A DNA stretch of 64,000 nucleotides, taken from assembly GCA_023078555.1 (NCBI GenBank), contig CM041198.1:9037836-9101835 (forward strand), read 5' to 3'. The stretch's first letter is position 1; each line of letters begins with the position of its first letter. Source of the stretch: Ulva prolifera. Taxonomy: Eukaryota; Chlorophyta; Ulvophyceae; Ulvales; Ulvaceae. A model generated the notes under the pieces. The model saw only the letters and a program-made list of their open reading frames with translations, was not told the DNA's origin and ran no database searches. Both the position numbers and the translations under genes were made by a program. Positions 1 to 10,417 of the stretch are shown piece after piece.

Positions 1-3000
1 ACCTGATGTGCTCTTTCGATTGTCGAGATCCCCAGCCAGATCTGCATCTGAATACAGCTTCAATGCCTTATCTCTGATTACCCCGAGCTCCTTGAAGTCT
101 GCTTCTGTGAAGGTCTTCACCCCTTTCATCTTGTCTTCTGGGTCGAATCTGAACATCAGCCCATGATTCCATGTACCTCTCAATTGCAAGTACCTCAGAA
201 CTCTCTTCATTGCCTGGAAATGCACATCCGTCGGCTTTGCCATGAATCGACTCAGCACGCCCACTGGATACGCCAGATCTGGTCTCGTATGAGTGGACAG
301 GTACAGCAATGCACCCACTGTCTCTCCGTACGCCGCCTTCCTTGGGTCATCATCCTTCAGCTCCACTCCTGTGGTCTTCGTCATCATGTGCCTGGTCTCC
401 ATCGGAGTCGCCTTCGGCTTGCAATTCCACATGTTGGCCCTCTGTAGCACATTCTTGGCATACTGAGGCTGCTTCAATAGTAGACCTTCTCCAGCCACTT
501 CTTCAACTTCTTGCCCCAGAAAGAAATGCAGCGGTCCCAGATCCTTCACCTCAAAATGCTTGCCCAGCATCTCCAGAATCTTCTTCTCTTCACCTTCTTC
601 TGCAAGGATCGCAGAGTCATCTACATGCACCAGCACATATGACTTGCTTCTGCCTTCACCTCTGATGAACAGACATGGGTCATTCTCTGACACCATGAAT
701 CCTTCTGACATCATCGCCTTGGTGAGAGTTTCATTCCAGGCTCTCGGAGCCTGCTTCAGTCCGTACAGCGCCTTGCGAAGCTTCCAGACTCCTCCACCGA
801 ACTCCTCAGGTAGGCGGACATACACCACCTCGTCAAGGTCGCTGTGAAGGAATGCACACTTCACGTCCACCTGCCGGAGCTTCAGCCGCGGATTAGCTGC
901 CTTCATAGCCAGCATCATCCTGAATGTTGCACTCTGCGCTGTGGGCGCAAACACTTCTCCCACATCGTCCTTTCCCTGAAGATTGCCCAGCACCACCAAA
1001 CGATACTTGTACCGCTCCAGGTTGCCCTTGGCATCAAACTTCAGGTCGCACACGCCCTTCGCCGGCAGTGCTCTCTCTCCTGGAGGTAATTCACACACTT
1101 CAAATACCCCCTTGGCCAGAATCGACGCATACTCGTCGTTCTTCGCTTGCTCCCACTCAGCAGCATCTGGCCTTTTCATCGCCTCTTTGTACGACCGGGG
1201 CGGCACCAGCAAGTCCTCCGCCGGCTGCTCACCCTTTGCCATAAACAAATGTGCTTGATACGGCAGATTCGGCGCATGCCTCACACGCTGCGGGTAGCGG
1301 CCCGGCGCATCCTGGTCCTCACCCCCGGCTTCCGCATCTGGCGCACCCCCCGGCTCTGCGTCCGGGTCCGAATCGCTGCCGTCATCATCAGCATCTGCGT
1401 CCTCAGCCTCCATGTCCGCGTAGGCATCATCTGCCTCATTCACCCAGTCCTCATCTGGGTCCTCTGCGTCGTCATTTAGCGACCACGCCACAGACTCGTC
1501 ATCCAGCATCACATCGTCCTCTTCTGGCTTCTGCTCTGGAACGTCCAGCATGAGATCGTGATACACCGACGCTGCCGCCTGGCTCGCCGACGCGCATGTC
1601 TCCATTGCTGGCATGACTCTGTCCTCCTGGAAGGACACGTTCGCACTCTCCTTCAGCTTGAACTCGCCGTTCACGTGCTGCACCAGCCTGTATGCCTTCG
1701 AGTGCCTTGCGTAGCCCACGAAGATGACCTCCTCGCTGACTGCGTCCAGCTTGTCCCTCAGCTTCGATGGCACGAACAGCGTCGCCTTGCAGCCGAACAC
1801 CCGCAGATGCGAGATGTCCGGGCGCACCCCCCAGAACTTCTCATACGGCGTCACCACCTGTCCCTTGACAGGAATTCTGTTGCGCGTGTACGCCGCAGTG
1901 TCCAGACCAAAAGTCCAGAAACACTTTAGCATCATCGCGCCGAGCAGCATTGCTCGCATGCGCTCCAGCACTGTCCTGTTGTACCTCTCTGCTCGCCCGT
2001 TCTGCTTCGGCGTGCGTGGCGCGCTCAGTTGCCGCACCACCCCGTTCCGCCGGCACCACCGTTTCAGCGCACCCATGTACTCTGTACCATGGTCAGTACG
2101 CAGCACCTTTAGCTTGTGCTCTGTCTGCCGCTCCCATTCGGTCAGCCGTTCAATCACCGCTGGCGCCACATCCGACTTGTTCTTCACACAAATCACTTCT
2201 GCGTAGCTGCTGTAGTCGTCCAGGAGCGTGACTGCATACCGCTCATCACGGAACCCCGCAACGGGAAACGGTCCCATCACATCACTGTGGACCAGCTCCA
2301 TCGGCTTCTCAGCCCTGGACGAGGATCGTGCATAGTGCTCCTCGCACTGTTTAGCTCTTGGACAGATCTCACATAACGGCGCATGCTTCTCTGGCCAGTT
2401 CACCCGGCCCATGCCATCTACCGCCTTCTCCACCTTGTAGAGATTGTCCATCCCGACATGCCCGAACCGTCTGTGCCACACCTCAGCATCCACTGCCACG
2501 TTTGCAAAAGCAGTCGGCATCGGCACGTCTGTGGGAATCACCTGACAGTCCATGAGGTACAGGCCATCTTGCTTGGTACCCCTCAACAGCACTGTGTCAT
2601 CAGCGTCCTTCACCTCCAGCGTCTGTCCCTTCCCGTGATATGACCCCCCCTGGTCCGTCACGTAAGCGCCAGACATCAGGTTCATATGCATGGTGGGCAC
2701 GCACAGAGCCTCCAGCAGCTTCACCTGCCCGCCAGGAGCGCTGAGCACCACTGTGCCCGCACAGGCCACCACATGCTCTTCATTTCCTCCCATCTTCACG
2801 ACCTCCACTGGCGTGGAACGCTTGTCATGAAGCATACTGAGGTCTGAGACGTAATTATGCGTCGCCCCTGTGTCGAAGTGCACATAGTTCGATCGGTCTG
2901 ACGGAACCTTCACCGTCGCCATGGCCACTCGCGCGGTCCTGACGCACAGCGCGCGACCTGCACCTTCCTTGCTGCCATCACCGCCGCCATCCCTCCGGTT

Positions 3001-3744
3001 GGCCCACTGCAGCTTCTTGCCAGCAGCCATATCGTCCTGCTTCTTGGTGCACTCAAAATGTTTGTGCCCCTCCTTGCCGCAGTAATGGCACTTCAGTGGC
3101 CCACGAGCCTTGTTCCGCTCCCTCTTCGCCACTGCTGCAGCCGCTCGCGCAGCTGCACCCCTGTCGGGCAGGATCGCCGCCAGGTCCCTCAGCTGATTAC
3201 ACAGCTGGTCCAGACCCGCGCCTTGACTCATCGCCACCCCCAGTTGTACTCCCACAACATTCGCCAGGGCAGGCCTGAGCCCCTTCACAAACTGGTTGGT
3301 CAACACTGGCATTGATGTCTCCATGTCTGCCTCTACGAAATCATCTCTGATTTCCTTCACACGGTCTATGTACCGCTGTACAGAGTCGTCGCCTTGCTGC
3401 AGCTCAGTCGCCTTACGCAGCATCTGCGGCCTTCGGACAGCTAGTCCTCCTCTGTAGTCATCGTGCAGCGCGTCCCATGCTGCCTTCGCAGTCCGCGCAC
3501 GCGTCACGATCGCCTGTAATGCACCCTTAGTGTGCATCTTCAGGTATGCCCTCACTTTCCTATCACGGGTGAGCGCAGCCTCCACGGCTGCTTGTTCAGC
3601 TTCATCAGCTGCTTGTCCTGGTTCCTCATACAGCACGTCGTCCAGATTTTTCAGGACCAAGATTGACTCCATTTGCCCGAACCAGTGACGGAAGTTTCCT
3701 TCGCGTGTTAGCACCTCGACTTTCGTCGATATCCCGTCAGCCAT
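1..3744 (-). CDS. Ty1/copia retrotransposon gag-pol polyprotein (3' end beyond window)
   Basis: One open frame of 1248 codons runs from ATG at 3744 to the left edge without a stop. Approximate residues in order: gag with a CCHC zinc knuckle (CHYCGKEGHKHFEC) near 218-231; aspartic protease DTGA near 291; GAG-pre-integrase WHRRFGH near 423 and a C-x2-C near 460; integrase core (HSDVMG, DHGTEY, QNGRAERYNRT) between 483 and 583; reverse transcriptase with VHVDDSAI near 1041; and the start of RNase H (DLAGDLDNRKSTSG) at the edge. The protease-integrase-RT order is that of Ty1/copia (Pseudoviridae-type), not gypsy. Gag and pol share one frame with no frameshift. An intact frame of this length implies recent activity. 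The RNase H end and the 3' LTR lie left of base 1. Confidence 0.95.
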   Translation of the reverse strand, partial: MADGISTKVEVLTREGNFRHWFGQMESILVLKNLDDVLYEEPGQAADEAEQAAVEAALTRDRKVRAYLKMHTKGALQAIVTRARTAKAAWDALHDDYRGGLAVRRPQMLRKATELQQGDDSVQRYIDRVKEIRDDFVEADMETSMPVLTNQFVKGLRPALANVVGVQLGVAMSQGAGLDQLCNQLRDLAAILPDRGAAARAAAAVAKRERNKARGPLKCHYCGKEGHKHFECTKKQDDMAAGKKLQWANRRDGGGDGSKEGAGRALCVRTARVAMATVKVPSDRSNYVHFDTGATHNYVSDLSMLHDKRSTPVEVVKMGGNEEHVVACAGTVVLSAPGGQVKLLEALCVPTMHMNLMSGAYVTDQGGSYHGKGQTLEVKDADDTVLLRGTKQDGLYLMDCQVIPTDVPMPTAFANVAVDAEVWHRRFGHVGMDNLYKVEKAVDGMGRVNWPEKHAPLCEICPRAKQCEEHYARSSSRAEKPMELVHSDVMGPFPVAGFRDERYAVTLLDDYSSYAEVICVKNKSDVAPAVIERLTEWERQTEHKLKVLRTDHGTEYMGALKRWCRRNGVVRQLSAPRTPKQNGRAERYNRTVLERMRAMLLGAMMLKCFWTFGLDTAAYTRNRIPVKGQVVTPYEKFWGVRPDISHLRVFGCKATLFVPSKLRDKLDAVSEEVIFVGYARHSKAYRLVQHVNGEFKLKESANVSFQEDRVMPAMETCASASQAAASVYHDLMLDVPEQKPEEDDVMLDDESVAWSLNDDAEDPDEDWVNEADDAYADMEAEDADADDDGSDSDPDAEPGGAPDAEAGGEDQDAPGRYPQRVRHAPNLPYQAHLFMAKGEQPAEDLLVPPRSYKEAMKRPDAAEWEQAKNDEYASILAKGVFEVCELPPGERALPAKGVCDLKFDAKGNLERYKYRLVVLGNLQGKDDVGEVFAPTAQSATFRMMLAMKAANPRLKLRQVDVKCAFLHSDLDEVVYVRLPEEFGGGVWKLRKALYGLKQAPRAWNETLTKAMMSEGFMVSENDPCLFIRGEGRSKSYVLVHVDDSAILAEEGEEKKILEMLGKHFEVKDLGPLHFFLGQEVEEVAGEGLLLKQPQYAKNVLQRANMWNCKPKATPMETRHMMTKTTGVELKDDDPRKAAYGETVGALLYLSTHTRPDLAYPVGVLSRFMAKPTDVHFQAMKRVLRYLQLRGTWNHGLMFRFDPEDKMKGVKTFTEADFKELGVIRDKALKLYSDADLAGDLDNRKSTSG

Positions 3745-3769
3745 GGTAACCAAATTGAGTCACCAAATC

Positions 3770-4338
3770 CACAGACAATTACGTCCTGCGATTGTTCCAC
3801 AGACAGTTACGTCCTGTGTTGGCTTTTCCCTGACCAATCACGGCTCAGAGATCATCGACCAGTGACGGCTCGATGACGGGTGCGTGCGCAGTCTTCTCAC
3901 GCCGATGGACCCATAACCTGTGGCAATATGAGCTCTGTTAGCTGCTATGATCACTAGTCATACAGTACAGACTCCTGTCAATTGCCAGTCAAAGAACTTA
4001 CAGAATGACTATGCCGTGTGTCTCACCTGTGGCAATATGAGCTCTGTTAGCTGCTATGATCACTAGTCATACAGTACAGACTCCTGCACCACGTAGTACG
4101 CTCAGCACACTGTTCTCTGCTGTAGTCAGTAGACAGACACACACAAACAGTAAAGCATTCTCACCTGTCAATTGCCAGTCAAAGATGACCTGGAATTGAC
4201 AGCTACGTCCTATATTCTGTGCACTGGACAGCCGACCTACGGTCTGCCCGCAGACTCACAGCCAAATGCATGTGATCTGCTGCACTCGCGTTATCACAGC
4301 TACGACACGCTTGCACCAGGGGAGCTCTGCTTCCCACA
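3770..4338 (-). repeat. 5' LTR and leader of the copia element
   Basis: Read on the minus strand, the LTR begins TGTGGGAAGCAG at 4338, with the expected TG start. A second copy of the same terminus exists at 16269 on the plus strand, which fixes this end. The inner end next to the primer-binding site is not resolved. Candidate CA ends lie between about 3770 and 3915, and internal duplications blur the boundary. The 5' target duplication cannot be tested because the other end of the element is off the window. Confidence 0.75.
3916..4086. repeat. 62-bp direct repeat inside the copia LTR/leader
   Basis: A 62-bp unit beginning ACCTGTGGCAATATGAG occurs at 3916-3977 and again at 4025-4086, a 109-bp offset. 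A shorter motif, TCAATTGCCAGTCAAAGA, is likewise repeated at 3978 and 4168. Such duplications in LTR U3 regions often carry promoter or enhancer motifs; that role is inferred only. Confidence 0.85.
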
Positions 4339-4708
4339 GTTGGATCTAGCTGCATAGGACATTGTGACAGAGCTCTCTCTCGAGTCACAGGTGCAGTGAA
4401 GCAAATCAGAGCCAAAGCCACATCCATGAGACACAACAGGCATAATTATTGCGCTATGTACACTGTATATATACATACAGTGCATTGCACTGGCGACCAG
4501 GTGTCGTATTGTAGAGGTGGGCAGACGACACGCGGCCGTCCGTGTCTGCAGCATGCATGTGTGGCCATATGGCAGCCCCCACGGGGTGGTGGGGCGGCAA
4601 CCCAGGTGCTCATGTGCAAGAGCAATGCTTCAGCAGCTGCAGTCTGATGATGTATGCATGTGACCTGCCTCAGCTGGCTCTGCCAGCAAGCGAGCAGGCT
4701 TTACGGTA
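4339..4708. other. Intergenic, no gene seen
   Basis: The region lies between the copia LTR and the end of the next minus-strand gene. It has scattered stops in all frames, a few TATA-like and TGCATG palindromic runs, and no recognisable element. Confidence 0.5.
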
Positions 4709-6330
4709 TCAAAGAGCGCGGGTAAATAAGCAAATCTCAATGATCTGGAGAAATTGTGGATCCGGAGTGGTTCGCACGTAGTGGGCCGCCGTGAACGCTG
4801 CCGATTTGTGCCCCAGCTTGTTGAGCACTTGGACCGCAATGCATGCAGCCTTGGACGGAGTTTCCTTGAGGAGCAGCTGCTGCAATGTGATGGAGTAGGC
4901 GAGGGCGAGGCTGTCCTGGCCGAGGCGGAGGTGGGCCACCGCCAGGTTCGTAAGCAGCGGCACCACCGTGCGCTCCAGCAGGGGCCGCGCACGCCTCAGA
5001 CCCTCGACCCCCCGCGTCAGTGAAGCATCGTCATGTCCGGCCTTGCGGAGGAGCGAGCACACGTGCGCAGTCTGCAACAGGATCGTCGAGCTAGGGGAGC
5101 GCTCTCCTGTGTCGGGAATTCCCGAAGCTTGTGGGCACTGTGTGGACAACAGGCGGTGATGTGCGGGTCAGCAAATGCCCCGTGGCACAGCTGCTGTGAC
5201 CAGAGATGCTCATGTCAATTTCAGATGCTATTTGTCTCAAAATTATATCATGTTAGTGATCACGAGTCGAAAAACCTGCACAAGACCGCTGGCACAGCAG
5301 CCCCCCCCAACAAGCCCCCTCTGCCCACCCGGGCCACAGCTCGAGCTCATAAGACTCCTCATTTCGAATATTGTGCAAACTTTGAATATGCACATGCATG
5401 TCGTTCATCATGGTTGTATGCGATGCTTCAAATCTGTAAGGTTCGGGCACATGAACGCACACATAAGCATCAATTCCAACCCACATAGACTGGTGTGGCC
5501 GTAGCCATGACACCGGCAATCTGAATTCGAAGCGTCTCCGCTGGGATGTGGTCAGCGCACACCTGCGCCAGGCCAATGGGGGGCACCGCAGCATCGCCAA
5601 ACCAGAAGACATCTGCGCCGTTGTCTGGCTTCTCCACATTCACTCTGAAGGTGCCGCCATCTGCATGCAGCGTGAAGTTCTTTGCGCCGACTGTGGTGCC
5701 CCGCGGGTACCGCCGGGTGACGTGTGCTGCAAAGGCCGCAGCGCTCAGCTCCTGCAGGCCTTTGTCAGTCACCACCACTCTTACATCCTGTCCAGAAACG
5801 TCCTCTATGATGAGCAACGTTGCGAAGTCGCCGTCATGCTCAATCGGGTGGCCGTCCCTGACGAGTCGCCCTACAAGGAGAACGTCTTTGGGCCGCAGCT
5901 CTGCTCGCTCCCAGGCATGACGGGCGGTGGTGTGAGACAGCAGCTTCAGCTCCTCGACACTGATCGGCTTGAGAGTCTTGAGCATTCCATTAATTGAAAT
6001 GCCACTGTCTTGCACTGGGCGGCTCGGCTTGGGCAGCTGAGACTTGTCGATGTCGTGAGCTTCATAAAACGTGTTGCCTTTCGAATGACGAAGCTGCAGC
6101 TGGCGCATTGCCATATGCAGGCGGCGGCGCTCGGCAGTGCTGCTGGGCGACTCATCGTCAGAGCTTCCACTGCCATCCCCTCCGCCAGTCATACTATGCA
6201 GCGCAATTGCCGCCATCATTTGCTCAACATTCATTCGGTTTGGCATGGTCACGCCTCTCTTGTGCTGCATGGCACCGGCGCTGTTCATGCATGCAAGCGC
6301 TTGGCAGTCAGGGATCCCTGTATGAGACAT
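4709..6330 (-). CDS. Probable OB-fold plus TPR-like protein, two exons
   Basis: Exon 1 is 6330-5563 and exon 2 is 5137-4709. The intron has donor CAG|GTGTGCGC and acceptor CCACACAG, and both sides are phase 0, giving about 398 residues. ATG at 6330 was chosen as the first in-frame ATG; later in-frame ATGs (for example MNSAG) are alternatives. Residues about 40-70 are Ser/Asp-rich and low complexity. Residues about 150-250 alternate strands (VLLVGRLVRDG, FATLLIIEDVSGQDVRVVV, GTFRVNVEKP) in an OB-fold-like pattern. Exon 2 is helical with Leu/Ala repeats (TNLAVAHLRLGQDSLALAYS) like TPR units. The family is not recognised. An OB-fold joined to TPRs is known in TTC5/Strap, but in the opposite order, so no name is given. 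Exon 2 could belong to a separate gene. Confidence 0.6.
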
Positions 6331-7487
6331 CGGGTGGAGAATGACAGGCACAGGCAAGCATGTTGTCAGATGCTGCTAGCATCTGTAGTACGCAGGCTTT
6401 CATGTCTGACTGGAATCGTTCAAACTGTTCGAGACATATGCACAGCCAGTCAGCCCAACCAAGATGCACTATCTTGTCTCAGATTCAGTATGTACAGCAA
6501 CCAAATATCCAGTATAGAGATCTCTCGAAGGCTAAAGCTGCAACTGAGCAGCTCTGCCTTGATGATCCAAATGACGCCAATTGATTTAAATGACGCCAAG
6601 TTGGCTGTTCAAGATGCAAAGATGCACTTGTCACTGCCCCACGCGTACGGACATTTGATTGTGGAGCAGTGGCTGCACAATTGGGAATGTCTCACTGCTT
6701 GTAGCTAGCTGTCTCAATATTGCATATATTAATGCTGTCCACCACGGCCGGCTCCGAGCGCGCACCTGCACGTCCAGCGGTCGTACGCGTAGCGGTCACG
6801 GTATCGAAGCGAGTGCGATTTACTATGAGTTGTGGTGCATTTGTAGCAGACCAGCTCTGTTGGCCGTCGCACCACACAGCTATCTATTAAGTCGCTGTCG
6901 TCAATGCAGTGAATTCACCACGACGCGATTGCCTGTCCGGGAGCTCAGCTAAGCTAGCGACCATGGTCTGCAGAAATCATGCCATGTAGATTGTCTCCGT
7001 CCCTGCAATCCACTGACGTCGACACCGGCCATGGTGTAATTTGTCTCTGGACCCGTGCACATAACGTCTCCAACCACGAGTCTGTGCTATGCCTGGCGTA
7101 CGCTTACGCAAACAACCTCAATGAAGCTTTATGCTTGCAACACGTACGCAAAAACCCTGCTGTGCCCTTGGCTGTGACTCAAGGATTCTCGAATTCAGGG
7201 TAAGTTGGCGAATGAGGGTCTGCCATCAACGCATGGTGTTGGTCCGACCGAGAGTCTGGTCGGGATCTCTATAGAATCCAGACTCCTGATAAGGGTGCAT
7301 GCACAGTGCTACCACACATTCGCAGTCCTGGCCTGGAACGCCATCTTCCTGTATGAGGTCCCAAAAATGCTGGGACGGACATGTTCCAAGACGCCAGCGG
7401 AGTGGCACTTAGCTCAGATGTGGAGGGGTGCATCCAGCAAGCACTGGTGGCCTCCCTGCCACATTCGGTGCACCACATACTGTGTGT
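6331..7487. other. Intergenic / possible promoter of the 6330 gene
   Basis: No coding frame has family-like composition and no repeat was recognised. The DNA is more AT-rich than the neighbouring exons. Confidence 0.45.
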
Positions 7488-7613
7488 TACAAGGATAAAG
7501 GGGGCGAGGCGGGCAGCACCGCGAAAGAAGCAAGCAGACCAAGCACACACCCAGATACCCACGCACTCCACACACAAACCCCATGACGCTCTCAGCAAAC
7601 GCCACAGAGCCGC
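7488..7613 (-). mobile_element. LINE fragment A (5'-truncated)
   Basis: Minus-strand copy of the GT-targeting LINE family. Its 3' end (TTGTA when read on the minus strand) abuts TGTGTGT ending at 7487. It carries the diagnostic motif GCGGTGCTGCCCGCC and then a GT-rich tail, and belongs to the subtype with CTTTCGCGGTGCTGCC. A 9-bp duplication, ACTGTGTGT, is shared between 7479-7487 and 7619-7627, the latter overlapping the target duplication of element B. Confidence 0.75.
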
Positions 7614-7774
7614 GGAGGACTGTGTGTTACAAGGACAAAGCAAGCAAGGCAGGTAGCACCGCGAGCAGCAACCAGGGGAACCGCACACCACGCAAGAAGC
7701 CACACGCAGCACACACCAACACACCCACGCAACGTCAGCACCTGCGCCGCCCACAGCCACACAGCCACACACAC

Positions 7775-8310
7775 TGGTTCACGGGGTGTGGGTGGGGATG
7801 GGCGTGTGGGTTTGCTTGTGGGTATGGGGTGGGCGGCTTGTGTGGCCCGCCATTGGGGCGCTGGCTCCGGGGCGCTGGCTCCGGGGCGCTGGCGCTTTGC
7901 ACGCTAGCCTTGGCTGCATGTGCTTTCGGGGCCCTTGCGCCTGGCTGGTGGGCGGGGTGCGGGTGGGGTTGGGCGTGTGGGTGTGCTTGTGGGTGTTGGG
8001 TGGGCGGCTTGTGTGTGTTACAACGGAAAAAGCCAGAGGGGCCGGTCGCACCGCCAGGACCAAGAGGGAGAGCACGAAACAACGCGACGCACACGCAACA
8101 GGAGAGCAAGGGGAGGCTTGTGTGTGTTTGGGGATGTGTGTGGTTGTGTGGCTGTGTGGCTGTGTGGCTGTGGCCGGCGCGAGTGCTGCCGTTGCGTGGG
8201 TGTGTTGGTGTGTGCTGCGTGTGGCTCGTTGCGTGTGGCTCGTTGCGTGGTGTGAGTTCCTCTGGTTGTTGTTCGCGGTGCTACCTGCTTTGCTTGATTT
8301 GTCCTTGTAA
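7775..8310 (+). mobile_element. LINE fragment C nested in B, opposite orientation
   Basis: Plus-strand insertion flanked by a perfect 17-bp duplication (left 7758-7774, right 8311-8327; begins CACACAGCCACAC). Its 3' end reads GCGGTGCTACC ... CCTTGTAA at 8276-8310. About 150 bp of C is the inverted counterpart of the terminal part of B, and its upstream UTR at 7880-8014 is the inverted counterpart of 8345-8480. This makes the locus look like a foldback element. Confidence 0.85.
8019..8114 (-). mobile_element. LINE fragment D nested in C (innermost)
   Basis: A 96-bp minus-strand insertion between perfect 13-bp copies of GGCTTGTGTGTGT (8006-8018 and 8115-8127). It belongs to the subtype with CCGGCCCCTCTGGC next to the terminus, the same subtype as the plus-strand end at 52387. 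This is the third nesting level, again reversed relative to its host. Confidence 0.85.
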
Positions 8311-8724
8311 CACACAGCCACACACACGACCACGCACACCCACGAACACACACAAGCCTCCCACCCAACACCCACAAGCACACCCACACGCCCACCCCCA
8401 CCCGCACCCCGCCCACCAGCCAGGCGCAAGAGCCCCGAAAGCACATGCAGCCAAGGCTACCGTGCAAAGAAACAGCGAGACCCCAACAACAACCCCTGCC
8501 CCCGGGAGGCCCCCGCCTCCCCCAGCACAACCCCCCCGCGGCCGCCCAGCCCCTGCACACCACCCCGCCCACCCGCAAACCCATACCCGCAACCCCCACA
8601 GTCCAGCCCAGCCGGCCCAGACTCCCTGGCTGCGGCCCAATGGCAGGCCACACGCAGACGCACGGGGAAGACAGCGGCGAAGCGCGGTACGCCAGAGCCG
8701 CCACTACGACGGAGGACTGTGTGT

Positions 8725-10417
8725 GGCACTGCCCCAACATGGTATACCACTGATCCTTGGCTTCCGTAGACGGCGTATGTATGCACGGAGAAAGGCACCA
8801 GCACCGCCGGCAGCACCGCCGCGCCAATCTCATGGGAGCGCGCCTTGCGGCACACGCAGGCTCCCACGGCGTGCAGCACATCCTGGGCCCGCCGAGGGTG
8901 CCTAGGCACGCAGGCTCACCCACGGCAGCACATTGGTGGTGAGATCTGGCAGACTGTGTACTGGAGGACAAGGGCCATGCAGGAGAGCCAGCTGTAATTA
9001 CCAATAGACTCCGTCTAGTCAAGGCAGACACCAGATTGAGGCGCCGTGCTCTCCTTCGAGGAGCTGGTGCAGGCCAAGGCACGGAATCAGTTCGGGCCTG
9101 CTGCTGCCCCATAAGAATACACGGCATCCCGCTTTCTGCCAATTGACAATTGACATGATTGGTACATATGCACAAGCTTGCTGCAGCTCGTGAACCCAAA
9201 TGAGTGCTGGAACCTCGGCAGGTGCATATTGTGCGAGAGCAACAGCACTGCACTGAAGATGTCACCCCGACCACCCCGTCTGCACGGAGCATGACTATGC
9301 TGCTGTGATGTTGTGCGCCATATCCGCTTCGGCACCATGGAAGCGGGAGACAATCGTTGAGACATGCGCATCCCCCACCTGGGAGACAACACCACAGTGG
9401 GCGGCCTCAATGTCACGTCATAAGAGCCTGACGTCTGGCTTCATTGGTGATGATGACTTGAAATTCAGTACATTTGTTCACCAATGCCAAGTCGTCGAGG
9501 TTTCACGATCCAAGCATCAACGAACTTCAACACATGTGTACAGGACCCAACGCACGCGTACGGTCCACTCCCGCACACTTCCATCGCCCATGAATCTGCA
9601 TCCGGTGTGAAAGCTGACCTGTGTCGTAGATATGTTGACATATGGGCCAGAATCCTCACAAGCTGAAGAAGCGCACAAGGCGCGCGCGTCTGCTGGAAGC
9701 AACAATGCTCCGGAAGAGGAAGGCACGAGCGTCACATATACCATCGGTTTTGTGATGTCACAAAGGGTATATTCCGAACTTTTCTCGCTTGGTCGCTGGG
9801 ACAACCAAGGTTCAGCGAATTACAGACGGAGCGAGCCCGAATACTTGTCAGATGAACTACTTTTATACCGCTATCGCCAGTTCATGGTCAACGACCAGCC
9901 TGGGCTACCAGTGCGGCTGAAGCAGTCCGTGGTGCTGGACTGTCAGCACCGCCCAGCACTCGTCAAAGCGGTGTGTCCACACGTGTCTGGAGCATCTTCC
10001 AGCTCCCATCGCAATATGTTGCTCTCAAGCGAGACTGAAGTGCCGAAAACCATCCACAGCTGTACATGAACAGTGCCGAAAACCATCCACAGCTGTACAT
10101 ATATGAACGTTCACATGGGCTGTGCGTGGTAGCAGCCGCCGCTGTGGCAGTGACCATTTCCTGTGTTGCCCTCTACAGGGGTCACTGTGTCCTCGAGGCC
10201 GCACATATGGTGTACACGCGCCCTACGCATACGCGGCCTTCGGCACAGCGGACACATGTCTCCGCTGTGCCGCCGAATCCTGTTGGATAACATATATATA
10301 CATATGTGGCATAACAGACATGTCACGCGCCAACAAAGTGTGGACTCTCTGACTGCAAGTGCAACAGTTCATTGCACCGCCATCATTCGCACCCAATCAT
10401 CATCACTCCGCGCAGGT
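8725..10417. other. Intergenic; one short tandem duplication
   Basis: A 28-bp sequence starting GTGCCGAAAACCATCCAC occurs twice, at 10040-10067 and 10073-10100. A frame at about 9680-10069 (SVTYTIGFVMSQRVYSELF...) has reasonable composition and could be an exon of the following gene, but no splice pair could be fixed. Confidence 0.4.

Larger units (their letters stand above)
7628..8710 (-). mobile_element. LINE fragment B, outer copy of a three-level nest
   Basis: Minus-strand insertion flanked by a perfect 14-bp duplication GGAGGACTGTGTGT at 7614-7627 and 8711-8724. Its 3' terminal part is 7628-7774 and its more 5' UTR part is 8328-8710; they are separated by nested element C. The UTR is extremely C/A-rich on the plus strand (G/T-rich in the sense of the element). 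No coding part of the LINE is retained. Confidence 0.85.

Noticed and set aside
7583..8905. A 440-codon open frame on the plus strand
   Set aside because: It runs through nested inverted LINE UTRs. It is low-complexity Pro/Thr/His on one arm and Gly/Trp/Cys on the other, the two strands of the same repeat, so it is not a gene.
8018..9292. A 424-codon minus-strand frame and its neighbours
   Set aside because: Same cause: GT/CA-rich repeat DNA lacks stops in several frames at once.
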